Shown piece by piece: positions 47,401-62,400 of a DNA stretch of 64,000 bases (positions are counted from its first letter, which is position 1; each line of letters opens with the position of its first letter). The translations under genes and the position numbers were made by a program. Source of the stretch: Escarpia spicata (taxonomy: Eukaryota > Annelida > Polychaeta > Sabellida > Siboglinidae). The stretch lies in NCBI GenBank assembly GCA_963995525.1, contig OZ023214.1, forward strand, positions 44,709,359-44,773,358. The letters are read 5' to 3'. Below the pieces are notes generated by a model. The model was not told the origin of the DNA and ran no database searches. It saw nothing but the letters and a program-made list of their open reading frames with translations.

Positions 47401-50400
47401 ACTCCAGGGTCAGATTCCTTGGTGTATGTGTTTCTTTGGAGTGTTTGTGATTTATCTATGGTAACTTTCCCTCTCATTCCTCACACTCCAGGGTCAGATT
47501 CCTTGGTGTATGTGTTTCTTTGGAGTGTTTCTATTTTATCTATGGTAACTTTTCCTGTTATGCCTCACACTCCAGGGTAAGATTCCTTGGTGTATGTGTT
47601 TCTTTGGAGTGTTTGTGATTTATCTATGGTAATTTTCCGTCTCATTCCTCACACTCCAGGGTCAGATTCCTTGGTGTATGTGTTTCTTTGGAGTGTTTCT
47701 GTTTTATCTATGGTAACTTTCCCTCTCATGCCTCACACTCCAGGGTCAGATTCCTTGCTGTATGTGTTTCTTTGGAGTGTTTGTGATTTATCTATGGTAA
47801 CTTTCCCTCTCATTCCTCACACTCCAGGGTCAGATTCATTGGTGTATGTGTTTCTTTGGAGTGTTTGTGATTTATCTATGGTAACTTTCCCTCTCATTCC
47901 TCATACTCCAGGGTCAGATTCCTTGGTGTATGTGTTTCTTTGGAGTGTTTCTGTTTTATCTATGGTAACTTTCCCTGTCATGCCTCACACTCCAGGGTCA
48001 GATTCCTTGGTGTATGTGTTTCTTTGGAGTGTTTGTGATTTATCTTTGGTAACTTTCCCTCTCATTCCTCACACTCCAGGGTCAGATTCCTTGGTGTATG
48101 TGTTTCTTTGGAGTGTTTGTGATTTATCTATGGTAACTTTCCCTCTCATTCCTCACACTCCAGGGTCAGATTCCTTGGTGTATGTGTTTCTTTGGAGTGT
48201 TTGTGATTTATCTATGGTAATTTTCCCTCTCATTCCTCACACTCCAGGGTCAGATTCCTTGGTGTATGTGTTTCTTTGTAGTGTTTCTGTTTTATCTATG
48301 GTAACTTTCCCTGTCATTCCTCACACTCCAGGGTCAGATTCCTTGGTGTATGTGTTTCTTTGGAGTGTTTGTGATTTATCTTTGGTAACATTCCCTGTCA
48401 TTCCTCACAATCCAGGTTCAGATTCCTTGGTGTATGTGTTTCTTTGGAGTGTTTCTGTTTTATCTACGGTAACATTCCCTGTCATTCCTCACACTCCAGG
48501 GTCAGATTCCTTGGTGTATGTGTTTCTTGGGAGTGTTTCTATTTTATCTATGGTAACTTTCCCTGTCATGCCTCACACTCTAGGGTCATATTCCTTGGTG
48601 TGTGTGTTTGTTTCGAGTGATTGTGATTTATCTATGGTAACTTTCCCTGTCATGCCTCACACTCCAGGGTCAGATTCCTTGGTGTATGTGTTTCTTTGGA
48701 GTGTTTGTGATTTATCTTTGGTAACTTTCCCTCTCATTCCTCACACTCCAGGGTCAGATTCCTTGGTGTATGTGTTTCTTTGGAGTGTTTGTGATTTATC
48801 TATGGTAACTTTCCCTCTCATTCCTCACACTCCAGGGTCAGATTCCTTGGTGTATGTGTTTCTTTGGAGTGTTTGTGATTTATCTATGGTAATTTTCCCT
48901 CTCATTCCTCACACTCCAGGGTCAGATTCCTTGGTGTATGTGTTTCTTTGTAGTGTTTCTGTTTTATCTATGGTAACTTTCCCTGTCATTCCTCACACTC
49001 CAGGGTCAGATTCCTTGGTGTATGTGTTTCTTTGGAGTGTTTGTGATTTATCTTTGGTAACATTCCCTGTCATTCCTCACAATCCAGGTTCAGATTCCTT
49101 GGTGTATGTGTTTCTTTGGAGTGTTTCTGTTTTATCTACGGTAACATTCCCTGTCATTCCTCACACTCCAGGGTCAGATTCCTTGGTGTATGTGTTTCTT
49201 GGGAGTGTTTCTATTTTATCTATGGTAACTTTCCCTGTCATGCCTCACACTCTAGGGTCATATTCCTTGGTGTGTGTGTTTGTTTCGAGTGTTTGTGATT
49301 TATCTATGGTAACTTTCCCTGTCATGCCTCACACTCCAGGGTCAGCTTCCTTGGTGTATGTGTTTCTTTGGAGTGTTTCTATTTTATTTATGGTAACTTT
49401 CCCTGTCATTCCTCACACTCCAAGGTCAGATTCCTTGGTGTATGTGTTTCTTTGGAGTGTTTGTGATTTATCTATTGTAACTTTCCCTCTCATTCCTCAC
49501 ACTCCAGGGTCAGATTCCTTGGTGTATGTGTTTCTTTGGAGTGTTTCTATTTTATCTATGGTAACTTTCCCTGTCATGCCTCACACTCCAGGGTCAGATT
49601 CCTTGGTGTATGTGTTTCTTTGGAGTGTTTGTGATTTATCTATGGTAACTTTCCCTGTCATGCCTCACACTCCAGGGTCAGATTCCTTGGTGTATGTGTT
49701 TCTTTGGAGTGTTTCTATTTTATCTATGGTAAATTTCCCTGTCATGCCTCACACTCCAGGGTCAGATTCCTTGGTGTATGTGTTTCTTTGGAGTGTTTCT
49801 ATTTTATCTCTGGCAACTTTCCCTGTCATGCCTCACACTCCAGGGTCAGATTCCTTGGTGTATGTGTTTCTTTGGAGTGTTTGTGATTTATCTATGGTAA
49901 CTTTCCCTCTCATTCCTCACACTCCAGGGTCAGATTCCTTGGTGTATGTGTTTCTTTGGAGTGTTTCTATTTTATCTATGGTAACTTTTCCTGTCATGCA
50001 TCACACTCCAGGGTCAGATTCCTTGGTGTATGTGTTTCTTTGGAGTGTTTGTGATTTATCTATGGTAACTTTCCCTCTCATTCCTCACATTCCAGGGTCA
50101 GATTCCTTGGTGTATGTGTTTCTTTGGAGTGTTTCTATTTTACCTATGGAAACTTTCCCTGTCATACCTCACACTCCAGGGTCAGATTCCTTGGTGTATG
50201 TGTTTCTTTGGAGTGTTTCTATTTTATCTTTGGTAACTTTCCCTCTCATTCCTCACACTCCAGGGTCAGATTCCTTGGTGTATGTGTTTCTTTGGAGTGT
50301 TTCTATTTTATCTATGGTAATTTTCCCTGTTATATCTCACACTCCAGGGTCAGATTCCTTGGTGTATGTGGTTCTTTGGAGTGTTTATGTTTTATCTATG

Positions 50401-53400
50401 GTAACTTTCCCTCTCATGCCTCACACTCCAGGGTCAGATTCCTTGGTGTATGTTTTTCTTTGGAGTGTTTCTGTTTTATCTATGGTAACTTTCCCTGTCA
50501 TGCCTCACTCTCCAGGGTCAGATTCCTTGGTGTATGTGTTTCTTTCGAGTGTTTCTATTTTATCTATGGTAACTTTCCCTGTCATGCCTCACACTCCAGG
50601 GTCAGATTCCTTGGTGTATGTGTTTCTTTGGAGTGTTTGTGATTTATCTATGGTAACTTTCCCTGTCATGCCTCACACTCCAGGGTCAGATTCCTTAGTG
50701 TATGTGTTTCTTTGGAGTGTTTCTATTTTATCTATGGTAACTTTCCCTGTCATACCTCATACTCCAGGGTCAGATTCCTTGGTGTATGTGTTTCTTTGGA
50801 GTGTTTGTGATTTATCTATGGTAACTTTTCCTGTCATGCCTCACACTCCAGGGTCAGATTCCTTGGTGTATGTGTTTCTTTGGAGTGTTTGTGATTTATC
50901 TATTGTAACTTTCCCTCTCATTCCTCACACTCCAGGGTCAGATTCCTTGGTGTATGTGTTTCTTTGGAGTGTTTCTATTTTATCTATGGTAACTTTCCCT
51001 GTCATGCCTCACACTCCAGGGTCAGATTCCTTGGTGTATGTGTTTCTTTGGAGTGTTTGTGATTTATCTATGGTAACTTTCCCTGTCATGCCTCACACTC
51101 CAGGGTCAGATTCCTTAGTGTATGTGTTTCTTTGGAGTGTTTCTATTTTATCTATGGTAACTTTCCCTGTCATACCTCATACTCCAGGGTCAGATTCCTT
51201 GGTGTATGTGTTTCTTTGGAGTGTTTGTGATTTATCTATGGTAACTTTTCCTGTCATGCCTCACACTCCAGGGTCAGATTCCTTGGTGTATGTGTTTCTT
51301 TGGAGTGTTTGTGATTTATCTATTGTAACTTTCCCTCTCATTCCTCACACTCCAGGGTCAGATTCCTTGGTGTATGTGTTTCTTTGGAGTGTTTCTATTT
51401 TATCTCTGGTAACTTTCCCTGTCATGCCTCACACTCCAGGGTCAGATTCCTTGGTGTATGTGTTTCTTTGGAGTGTTTGTGATTTATCTATGGTAACTTT
51501 CCCTCTCATTCCTCACACTCCAGGGTCAGATTCCTTGGTGTATGTGTTTCTTTGGAGTGTTTCTATTTTATCTATGGTAACTTTTCCTGTCATGCCTCAC
51601 ACTCCAGGGTAAGATTCCTTGGTGTATGTGTTTCTTTGGAGTGTTTGTGATTTATCTATGGTAATTTTCCGTCTCATTCCTCACACTCCAGGGTCAGATT
51701 CCTTGGTGTATGTGTTTCTTTGGAGTGTTTCTGTTTTATCTATGGTAACTTTCCCTCTCATGCCTCACACTCCAGGGTCAGATTCCTTGCTGTATGTGTT
51801 TCTTTGGAGTGTTTGTGATTTATCTATGGTAACTTTCCCTCTCATTCCTCACACTCCAGGGTCAGATTCATTGGTGTATGTGTTTCTTTGGAGTGTTTGT
51901 GATTTATCTATGGTAACTTTCCCTCTCATTCCTCATACTCCAGGGTCAGATTCCTTGGTGTATGTGTTTCTTTGGAGTGTTTCTGTTTTATCTATGGTAA
52001 CTTTCCCTGTCATGCCTCACACTCCAGGGTCAGATTCCTTGGTGTATGTGTTTCTTTGGAGTGTTTGTGATTTATCTTTGGTAACTTTCCCTCTCATTCC
52101 TCACACTCCAGGGTCAGATTCCTTGGTGTATGTGTTTCTTTGGAGTGTTTGTGATTTATCTATGGTAACTTTCCCTCTCATTCCTCACACTCCAGGGTCA
52201 GATTCCTTGGTGTATGTGTTTCTTTGGAGTGTTTGTGATTTATCTATGGTAATTTTCCCTCTCATTCCTCACACTCCAAGGTCAGATTCCTTGGTGTATG
52301 TGTTTCTTTGTAGTGTTTCTGTTTTATCTATGGTAACTTTCCCTGTCATTCCTCACACTCCAGGGTCAGATTCCTTGGTGTATGTGTTTCTTTGGAGTGT
52401 TTGTGATTTATCTTTGGTAACATTCCCTGTCATTCCTCACAATCCAGGTTCAGATTCCTTGGTGTATGTGTTTCTTTGGAGTGTTTCTGTTTTATCTACG
52501 GTAACATTCCCTGTCATTCCTCACACTCCAGGGTCAGATTCCTTGGTGTATGTGTTTCTTGGGAGTGTTTCTATTTTATCTATGGTAACTTTCCCTGTCA
52601 TGCCTCACACTCTAGGGTCATATTCCTTGGTGTGTGTGTTTGTTTCGAGTGTTTGTGATTTATCTATGGTAACTTTCCCTGTCATGCCTCACACTCCAGG
52701 GTCAGCTTCCTTGGTGTATGTGTTTCTTTGGAGTGTTTCTATTTTATTTATGGTAACTTTCCCTGTCATTCCTCACACTCCAAGGTCAGATTCCTTGGTG
52801 TATGTGTTTCTTTGGAGTGTTTGTGATTTATCTATTGTAACTTTCCCTCTCATTCCTCACACTCCAGGGTCAGATTCCTTGGTGTATGTGTTTCTTTGGA
52901 GTGTTTCTATTTTATCTATGGTAACTTTCCCTGTCATGCCTCACACTCCAGGGTCAGATTCCTTGGTGTATGTGTTTCTTTGGAGTGTTTGTGATTTATC
53001 TATGGTAACTTTCCCTGTCATGCCTCACACTCCAGGGTCAGATTCCTTGGTGTATGTGTTTCTTTGGAGTGTTTCTATTTTATCTATGGTAAATTTCCCT
53101 GTCATGCCTCACACTCCAGGGTCAGATTCCTTGGTGTATGTGTTTCTTTGGAGTGTTTCTATTTTATCTCTGGCAACTTTCCCTGTCATGCCTCACACTC
53201 CAGGGTCAGATTCCTTGGTGTATGTGTTTCTTTGGAGTGTTTGTGATTTATCTATGGTAACTTTCCCTCTCATTCCTCACACTCCAGGGTCAGATTCCTT
53301 GGTGTATGTGTTTCTTTGGAGTGTTTCTATTTTATCTATGGTAACTTTTCCTGTCATGCATCACACTCCAGGGTCAGATTCCTTGGTGTATGTGTTTCTT

Positions 53401-56400
53401 TGGAGTGTTTGTGATTTATCTATGGTAACTTTCCCTCTCATTCCTCACATTCCAGGGTCAGATTCCTTGGTGTATGTGTTTCTTTGGAGTGTTTCTATTT
53501 TACCTATGGAAACTTTCCCTGTCATACCTCACACTCCAGGGTCAGATTCCTTGGTGTATGTGTTTCTTTGGAGTGTTTCTATTTTATCTATGGTAACTTT
53601 CCCTCTCATTCCTCACACTCCAGGGTCAGATTCCTTGGTGTATGTGTTTCTTTGGAGTGTTTCTATTTTATCTATGGTAATTTTCCCTGTCATATCTCAC
53701 ACTCCAGGGTCAGATTCCTTGGTGTATGTGGTTCGTTGGAGTGTTTATGTTTTATCTATGGTAACTTTCCCTGTCATGCCTCACACTCCAGGGTCAGATT
53801 CCTTGGTGTATGTTTTTCTTTGGAGTGTTTCTGTTTTATCTATGGTAACTTTCCCTGTCATGCCTCACTCTCCAGGGTCAGATTCCTTGGTGTATGTGTT
53901 TCTTTCGAGTGTTTGTGATTTATCTATGGTAACTTTCCCTGTCACTCCTCACACTCCAGGGTCAGATTCCTTGGTGTATGTGTTTCTTTGGAGTGTTTCT
54001 ATTTTATCTATGGTAACTTTCCCTGTCATGCCTCACACTCCAGGGTCAGATTCCTTGGTGTATGTGTTTCTTTGGAGTGTTTGTGATTTATCTATGGTAA
54101 CTTTCCCTGTCATGCCTCACACTCCAGGGTCAGATTCCTTAGTGTATGTGTTTCTTTGGAGTGTTTCTATTTTATCTATGGTAACTTTCCCTGTCATACC
54201 TCATACTCCAGGGTCAGATTCCTTGGTGTATGTGTTTCTTTGGAGTGTTTGTGATTTATCTATGGTAACTTTTCCTGTCATGCCTCACACTCCAGGGTCA
54301 GATTCCTTGGTGTATGTGTTTCTTTGGAGTGTTTGTGATTTATCTATTGTAACTTTCCCTCTCATTCCTCACACTCCAGGGTCAGATTCCTTGGTGTATG
54401 TGTTTCTTTGGAGTGTTTCTATTTTATCTCTGGTAACTTTCCCTGTCATGCCTCACACTCCAGGGTCAGATTCCTTGGTGTATGTGTTTCTTTGGAGTGT
54501 TTGTGATTTATCTATGGTAACTTTCCCTCTCATTCCTCACACTCCAGGGTCAGATTCCTTGGTGTATGTGTTTCTTTGGAGTGTTTCTATTTTATCTATG
54601 GTAACTTTTCCTGTCATGCCTCACACTCCAGGGTCAGATTCCTTGCTGTATGTGTTTCTTTGGAGTGTTTGTGATTTATCTATGGTAACTTTCCCTCTCA
54701 TTCCTCACACTCCAGGGTCAGATTCCTTGGTGTATGTGTTTCTTTGGAGTGTTTCTATTTTATCTATGGTAACTTTCCCTCTCATGCCTCACACTCCAGG
54801 GTCAGATTCCTTGCTGTATGTGTTTCTTTGGAGTGTTTCTATTTTATCTATGGTAACTTTCCCTCTCATGCCTCACACTCCAGGGTCAGATTCCTTGCTG
54901 TATGTGTTTCTTTGGAGTGTTTGTGATTTATCTATGGTAACTTTCCCTCTCATTCCTCACACTCCAGGGTCAGATTCATTGGTGTATGTGTTTCTTTGGA
55001 GTGTTTGTGATTTATCTATGGTAACTTTCCCTCTCATTCCTCATACTCCAGGGTCAGATTCCTTGGTGTATGTGTTTCTTTGGAGTGTTTCTGTTTTATC
55101 TATGGTAACTTTCCCTGTCATGCCTCACACTCCAGGGTCAGATTCCTTGGTGTATGTGTTTCTTTGGAGTGTTTGTGATTTATCTTTGGTAACTTTCCCT
55201 CTCATTCCTCACACTCCAGGGTCAGATTCCTTGGTGTATGTGTTTCTTTGGAGTGTTTGTGATTTATCTATGGTAACTTTCCCTCTCATTCCTCACACTC
55301 CAGGGTCAGATTCCTTGGTGTATGTGTTTCTTTGGAGTGTTTGTGATTTATCTATGGTAATTTTCCCTCTCATTCCTCACACTCCAGGGTCAGATTCCTT
55401 GGTGAATGTGTTTCTTTGTAGTGTTTCTGTTTTATCTATGGTAACTTTCCCTGTCATTCCTCACACTCCAGGGTCAGATTCCTTGGTGTATGTGTTTCTT
55501 TGGAGTGTTTGTGATTTATCTTTGGTAACATTCCCTGTCATTCCTCACAATCCAGGTTCAGATTCCTTGGTGTATGTGTTTCTTTGGAGTGTTTCTGTTT
55601 TATCTACGGTAACATTCCCTGTCATTCCTCACACTCCAGGGTCAGATTCCTTGGTGTATGTGTTTCTTGGGAGTGTTTCTATTTTATCTATGGTAACTTT
55701 CCCTGTCATGCCTCACACTCTAGGGTCATATTCCTTGGTGTATGTGTTTGTTTGGAGTGTTTGTGATTTATCTATGGTAACTTTCCCTGTCATGCCTCAC
55801 ACTCCAGGGTCAGCTTCCTTGGTGTATGTGTTTCTTTGGAGTGTTTCTATTTTATTTATGGTAACTTTCCCTGTCATTCCTCACACTCCAAGGTCAGATT
55901 CCTTGGTGTATGTGTTTCTTTGGAGTGTTTGCGATTTATCTATTGTAACTTTCCCTCTCATTCCTCACACTCCAGGGTCAGATTCCTTGGTGTATGTGTT
56001 TCTTTGGAGTGTTTCTATTTTATCTATGGTAACTTTCCCTGTCATGCCTCACACTCTAGGGTCAGATTCCTTGGTGTATGTGTTTGTTTGGAGTGTTTGT
56101 GATTTATCTATGGTAACTTTCCCTGTCATGCCTCACACTCCAGGGTCAGATTCCTTGGTGTATGTGTTTCTTTGGAGTGTTTCTATTTTATTTATGGTAA
56201 CTTTCCCTGTCATTCCTCACACTCCAGGGTCAGATTCCTTGGTGTATGTGTTTCTTTGGAGTGTTTGTGATTTATTTATGGCAACTTTCCCTCTCATTCC
56301 TCACACTCCAGGGTCAGATTCCTTGGTGTATGTGTTTCTTTGGAGTGTTTGTGATTTATCTATGGTAACTTTCCCTCTCATTCCTCATACTCCAGGGTCA

Positions 56401-59400
56401 GATTCCTTGGTGTATGTGTTTCTTTGGAGTGTTTGTGATTTATCTATGGTAACTTTCCCTCTCATTCCTCACACTCCAGGGTCAGATTCCTTGGTGTATG
56501 TGTTTCTTTGGAGTGTTTCTATTTTATCTATGGTAACTTTTCCTGTCATGCCTCACATTCCAGGGTCAGATTCCTTGGTGTATGTGTTTCTTTGGAGTGT
56601 TTGTGATTTATCTATGGTAACTTTCCCTCTCATTCCTCACACTCCAGGGTCAGATTCCTTGGTGTATGTGTTTCTTTGGAGTGTTTCTATTTTATCTATG
56701 GTAACTTTCCCTGTCATGCCTCACACTCCAGGGTCAGATTCCTTGGTGTATGTGTTTCTTTGGAGTGTTTCTATTTTATCTATGGTAACTTTCCCTGTCA
56801 TGCCTCACACTCCAGTGTCAGATTCCGTGGTGAATGTTTTTCTTTGGAGTGTTTCTGTTTTATCTATGGTAACTTTCCCTGTCATGCCTCACACTCCAGG
56901 GTCAGATTCCTTGGTGTATGTGTTTCTTTGGAGTGTTTCTGTTTTATCTATGGTAACTTTCCCTGACATTCCTCACACTCTAGGGTCAGATTCCGTGGTG
57001 TATGTTTTTCTTTGGAGTGTTTCTGTTTTATCTATGGTAACTTTCCCTGTCATGCCTCACACTCCAGCGTCAGATTCCTTGGTGTATGTGTTTCTTTGGA
57101 GTGTTTGTGATTTATCTATGGTAACTTTCCCTGTCATGCCTCACACTCCAGGGTCAGATTCCTTGGTGTATGTGTTTCTTTGGAGTGTTTCTATTTTATC
57201 TATGGTAACTTTCCCTGTCATGCCTCACACTCCAGGGTCAGATTCCTTGGTGTATGTGTTTCTTTGGAGTGTTTGTGATTTATCTATGGTAACTTTCCCT
57301 GTCATGCCTCACAATCCAGGGTCAGATTCCTTGGTGTATGTGTTTCTTTGGAGTGTTTCTATTTTATCTATGGTAAATTTCCCTGTCATGCCTCACACTC
57401 CAGGGTCAGATTCCTTGGTGTATGTGTTTCTTTGGAGTGTTTCTATTTTATCTCTGGTAACTTTCCCTGTCATGCCTCACACTCCAGGGTCAGATTCCTT
57501 GGTGTATGTGTTTCTTTGGAGTGTTTGTGATTTATCTATGGTAACTTTCCCTCTCATTCCTCACACTCCAGGGTCAGATTCCTTGGTGTATGTGTTTCTT
57601 TGGAGTGTTTCTATTTTATCTATGGTAACTTTTCCTGTCATGCATCACACTCCAGGGTCAGATTCCTTGGTGTATGTGTTTCTTTGGAGTGTTTGTGATT
57701 TATCTTTGGTAACTTTCCCTCTCATTCCTCACATTCCAGGGTCAGATTCCTTGGTGTATGTGTTTCTTTGGAGTGTTTCTATTTTATCTATGGTAACTTT
57801 TCCTGTCATGCCTCACATTCCAGGGTCAGATTCCTTGGTGTATGTCTTTCTTTGGAGTGTTTCTATTTTATCTATGGTAACTTTCCCTCTCATTCCTCAC
57901 ACTCCAGGGTCAGATTCCTTGGTGTATGTGTTTCTTTGGAGTGTTTCTATTTTATCTATGGTAATTTTCCCTGTCATATCTCACACTCCAGGGTCAGATT
58001 CCTTGGTGTATGTGGTTCTTTGAAGTGTTTATGTTTTATCTATGGTAACTTTCCCTGTCATGCCTCACACTCCAGGGTCAGATTCCTTGGTGTATGTTTT
58101 TCTTTGGAGTGTTTCTGTTTTATCTATGGTAACTTTCCCTGTCATGCCTCACTCTCCAGGGTCAGATTCCTTGGTGTATGTTTTTCTTTGGAGTGTTTCT
58201 GTTTTATCTATGGTAACTTTCCCTGTCATGCCTCACACTCCAGCGTCAGATTCCTTGGTGTATGTGTTTCTTTGGAGTGTTTGTGATTTATCTATGGTAA
58301 CTTTCCCTGTCATGCCTCACACTCCAGGGTCAGATTCCTTGGTGTATGTGTTTCTTTGGAGTGTTTCTATTTTATCTATGGTAACTTTCCCTGTCATGCC
58401 TCACACTCCAGGGTCAGATTCCTTGGTGTATGTGTTTCTTTGGAGTGTTTGTGATTTATCTATGGTAACTTTCCCTGTCATGCCTCACAATCCAGGGTCA
58501 GATTCCTTGGTGTATGTGTTTCTTTGGAGTGTTTCTATTTTATCTATGGTAAATTTCCCTGTCATGCCTCACACTCCAGGGTCAGATTCCTTGGTGTATG
58601 TGTTTCTTTGGAGTGTTTCTATTTTATCTCTGGTAACTTTCCCTGTCATGCCTCACACTCCAGGGTCAGATTCCTTGGTGTATGTGTTTCTTTGGAGTGT
58701 TTGTGATTTAGCTATGGTAACTTTCCCTCTCATTCCTCACACTCCAGGGTCAGATTCCTTGGTGTATGTGTTTCTTTGGAGTGTTTCTATTTTATCTATG
58801 GTAACTTTTCCTGTCATGCATCACACTCCAGGGTCAGATTCCTTGGTGTATGTGTTTCTTTGGAGTGTTTGTGATTTATCTTTGGTAACTTTCCCTCTCA
58901 TTCCTCACATCCCAGGGTCAGATTCCTTGGTGTATGTGTTTCTTTGGAGTGTTTCTATTTTATCTATGGTAACTTTTCCTGTCATGCCTCACATTCCAGG
59001 GTCAGATTCCTTGGTGTATGTGTTTCTTTGGAGTGTTTCTATTTTATCTATGGTAACTTTCCCTCTCATTCCTCACACTCCAGGGTCAGATTCCTTGGTG
59101 TATGTGTTTCTTTGGAGTGTTTCTATTTTATCTATGGTAATTTTCCCTGTCATATCTCACACTCCAGGGTCAGATTCCTTGGTGTATGTGGTTCTTTGGA
59201 GTGTTTATGTTTTATCTATGGTAACTTTCCCTGTCATGCCTCACACTCCAGGGTCAGATTCCTTGGTGTATGTTTTTCTTTGGAGTGTTTCTGTTTTATC
59301 TATGGTAACTTTCCCTGTCATGCCTCACTCTCCAGGGTCAGATTCCTTGGTGTATGTGTTTCTTTCGAGTGTTTGTGATTTATCTATGGTAACTTTCCCT

Positions 59401-62400
59401 GTCACTCCTCACACTCCAGGGTCAGATTCCTTGGTGTATGTGTTTCTTTGGAGTGTTTCTATTTTATCTATGGTAACTTTCCCTGTCATGCCTCACACTC
59501 CAGGGTCAGATTCCTTAGTGTATGTGTTTCTTTGGAGTGTTTCTATTTTATCTATGGTAACTTTCCCTGTCATACCTCATACTCCAGGGTCAGATTCCTT
59601 GGTGTATGTGTTTCTTTGGAGTGTTTGTGATTTATCTATGGTAACTTTTCCTGTCATGCCTCACACTCCAGGGTCAGATTCCTTGGTGTATGTGTTTCTT
59701 TGGAGTGTTTCTATTTTATCTGTGGTAACTTTCCCTCTCATTCCTCACACTCCAGGGTCAGATTCCTTGGTGTATGTGTTTCTTTGGAGTGTTTCTATTT
59801 TATCTATGGTAATTTTCCCTGTCATATCTCACACTCCAGGGTCAGATTCCTTGGTGTATGTGGTTCGTTGGAGTGTTTATGTTTTATCTATGGTAACTTT
59901 CCCTGTCATGCCTCACACTCCAGGGTCAGATTCCTTGGTGTATGTTTTTCTTTGGAGTGTTTCTGTTTTATCTATGGTAACTTTCCCTGTCATGCCTCAC
60001 TCTCCAGGGTCAGATTCCTTGGTGTATGTGTTTCTTTCGAGTGTTTGTGATTTATCTATGGTAACTTTCCCTGTCACTCCTCACACTCCAGGGTCAGATT
60101 CCTTGGTGTATGTGTTTCTTTGGAGTGTTTCTATTTTATCTATGGTAACTTTCCCTGTCATGCCTCACACTCCAGGGTCAGATTCCTTGGTGTATGTGTT
60201 TCTTTGGAGTGTTTGTGATTTATCTATGGTAACTTTCCCTGTCATGCCTCACACTCCAGGGTCAGATTCCTTAGTGTATGTGTTTCTTTGGAGTGTTTCT
60301 ATTTTATCTATGGTAACTTTCCCTGTCATACCTCATACTCCAGGGTCAGATTCCTTGGTGTATGTGTTTCTTTGGAGTGTTTGTGATTTATCTATGGTAA
60401 CTTTTCCTGTCATGCCTCACACTCCAGGGTCAGATTCCTTGGTGTATGTGTTTCTTTGGAGTGTTTGTGATTTATCTATTGTAACTTTCCCTCTCATTCC
60501 TCACACTCCAGGGTCAGATTCCTTGGTGTATGTGTTTCTTTGGAGTGTTTCTATTTTATCTCTGGTAACTTTCCCTGTCATGCCTCACACTCCAGGGTCA
60601 GATTCCTTGGTGTATGTGTTTCTTTGGAGTGTTTGTGATTTATCTATGGTAACTTTCCCTCTCATTCCTCACACTCCAGGGTCAGATTCCTTGGTGTATG
60701 TGTTTCTTTGGAGTGTTTCTATTTTATCTATGGTAACTTTTCCTGTCATGCATCACACTCCAGGGTCAGATTCCTTGGTGTATGTGTTTCTTTGGAGTGT
60801 TTGTGATTTATCTATGGTAACTTTCCCTCTCATTCCTCACATTCCAGGGTCAGATTCCTTGGTGTATGTGTTTCTTTGGAGTGTTTCTATTTTACCTATG
60901 GAAACTTTCCCTGTCATACCTCACACTCCAGGGTCAGATTCCTTGGTGTATGTGTTTCTTTGGAGTGTTTCTATTTTATCTATGGTAACTTTCCCTCTCA
61001 TTCCTCACACTCCAGGGTCAGATTCCTTGGTGTATGTGTTTCTTTGGAGTGTTTCTATTTTATCTATGGTAATTTTCCCTGTCATATCTCACACTCCAGG
61101 GTCAGATTCCTTGGTGTATGTGGTTCGTTGGAGTGTTTATGTTTTATCTATGGTAACTTTCCCTGTCATGCCTCACACTCCAGGGTCAGATTCCTTGGTG
61201 TATGTTTTTCTTTGGAGTGTTTCTGTTTTATCTATGGTAACTTTCCCTGTCATGCCTCACTCTCCAGGGTCAGATTCCTTGGTGTATGTGTTTCTTTCGA
61301 GTGTTTGTGATTTATCTATGGTAACTTTCCCTGTCACTCCTCACACTCCAGGGTCAGATTCCTTGGTGTATGTGTTTCTTTGGAGTGTTTCTATTTTATC
61401 TATGGTAACTTTCCCTGTCATGCCTCACACTCCAGGGTCAGATTCCTTGGTGTATGTGTTTCTTTGGAGTGTTTGTGATTTATCTATGGTAACTTTCCCT
61501 GTCATGCCTCACACTCCAGGGTCAGATTCCTTAGTGTATGTGTTTCTTTGGAGTGTTTCTATTTTATCTATGGTAACTTTCCCTGTCATACCTCATACTC
61601 CAGGGTCAGATTCCTTGGTGTATGTGTTTCTTTGGAGTGTTTGTGATTTATCTATGGTAACTTTTCCTGTCATGCCTCACACTCCAGGGTCAGATTCCTT
61701 GGTGTATGTGTTTCTTTGGAGTGTTTGTGATTTATCTATTGTAACTTTCCCTCTCATTCCTCACACTCCAGGGTCAGATTCCTTGGTGTATGTGTTTCTT
61801 TGGAGTGTTTCTATTTTATCTCTGGTAACTTTCCCTGTCATGCCTCACACTCCAGGGTCAGATTCCTTGGTGTATGTGTTTCTTTGGAGTGTTTGTGATT
61901 TATCTATGGTAACTTTCCCTCTCATTCCTCACACTCCAGGGTCAGATTCCTTGGTGTATGTGTTTCTTTGGAGTGTTTCTATTTTATCTATGGTAACTTT
62001 TCCTGTCATGCCTCACACTCCAGGGTCAGATTCCTTGCTGTATATGTTTCTTTGGAGTGTTTGTGATTTATCTATGGTAACTTTCCCTCTCATTCCTCAC
62101 ACTCCAGGGTCAGATTCCTTGGTGTATGTGTTTCTTTGGAGTGTTTCTATTTTATCTATGGTAACTTTCCCTCTCATGCCTCACACTCCAGGGTCAGATT
62201 CCTTGCTGTATGTGTTTCTTTGGAGTGTTTCTATTTTATCTATGGTAACTTTCCCTCTCATGCCTCACACTCCAGGGTCAGATTCCTTGCTGTATGTGTT
62301 TCTTTGGAGTGTTTGTGATTTATCTATGGTAACTTTCCCTCTCATTCCTCACACTCCAGGGTCAGATTCATTGGTGTATGTGTTTCTTTGGAGTGTTTGT

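Noticed and set aside
35491..58023. Giant protein-coding gene(s) of 28-residue membrane-like repeats
   Set aside because: Open frame follows from a unit length divisible by 3; no proper start, variants are not biased to silent changes, a second frame is open in one unit type, and stops arise at about the rate expected by chance.
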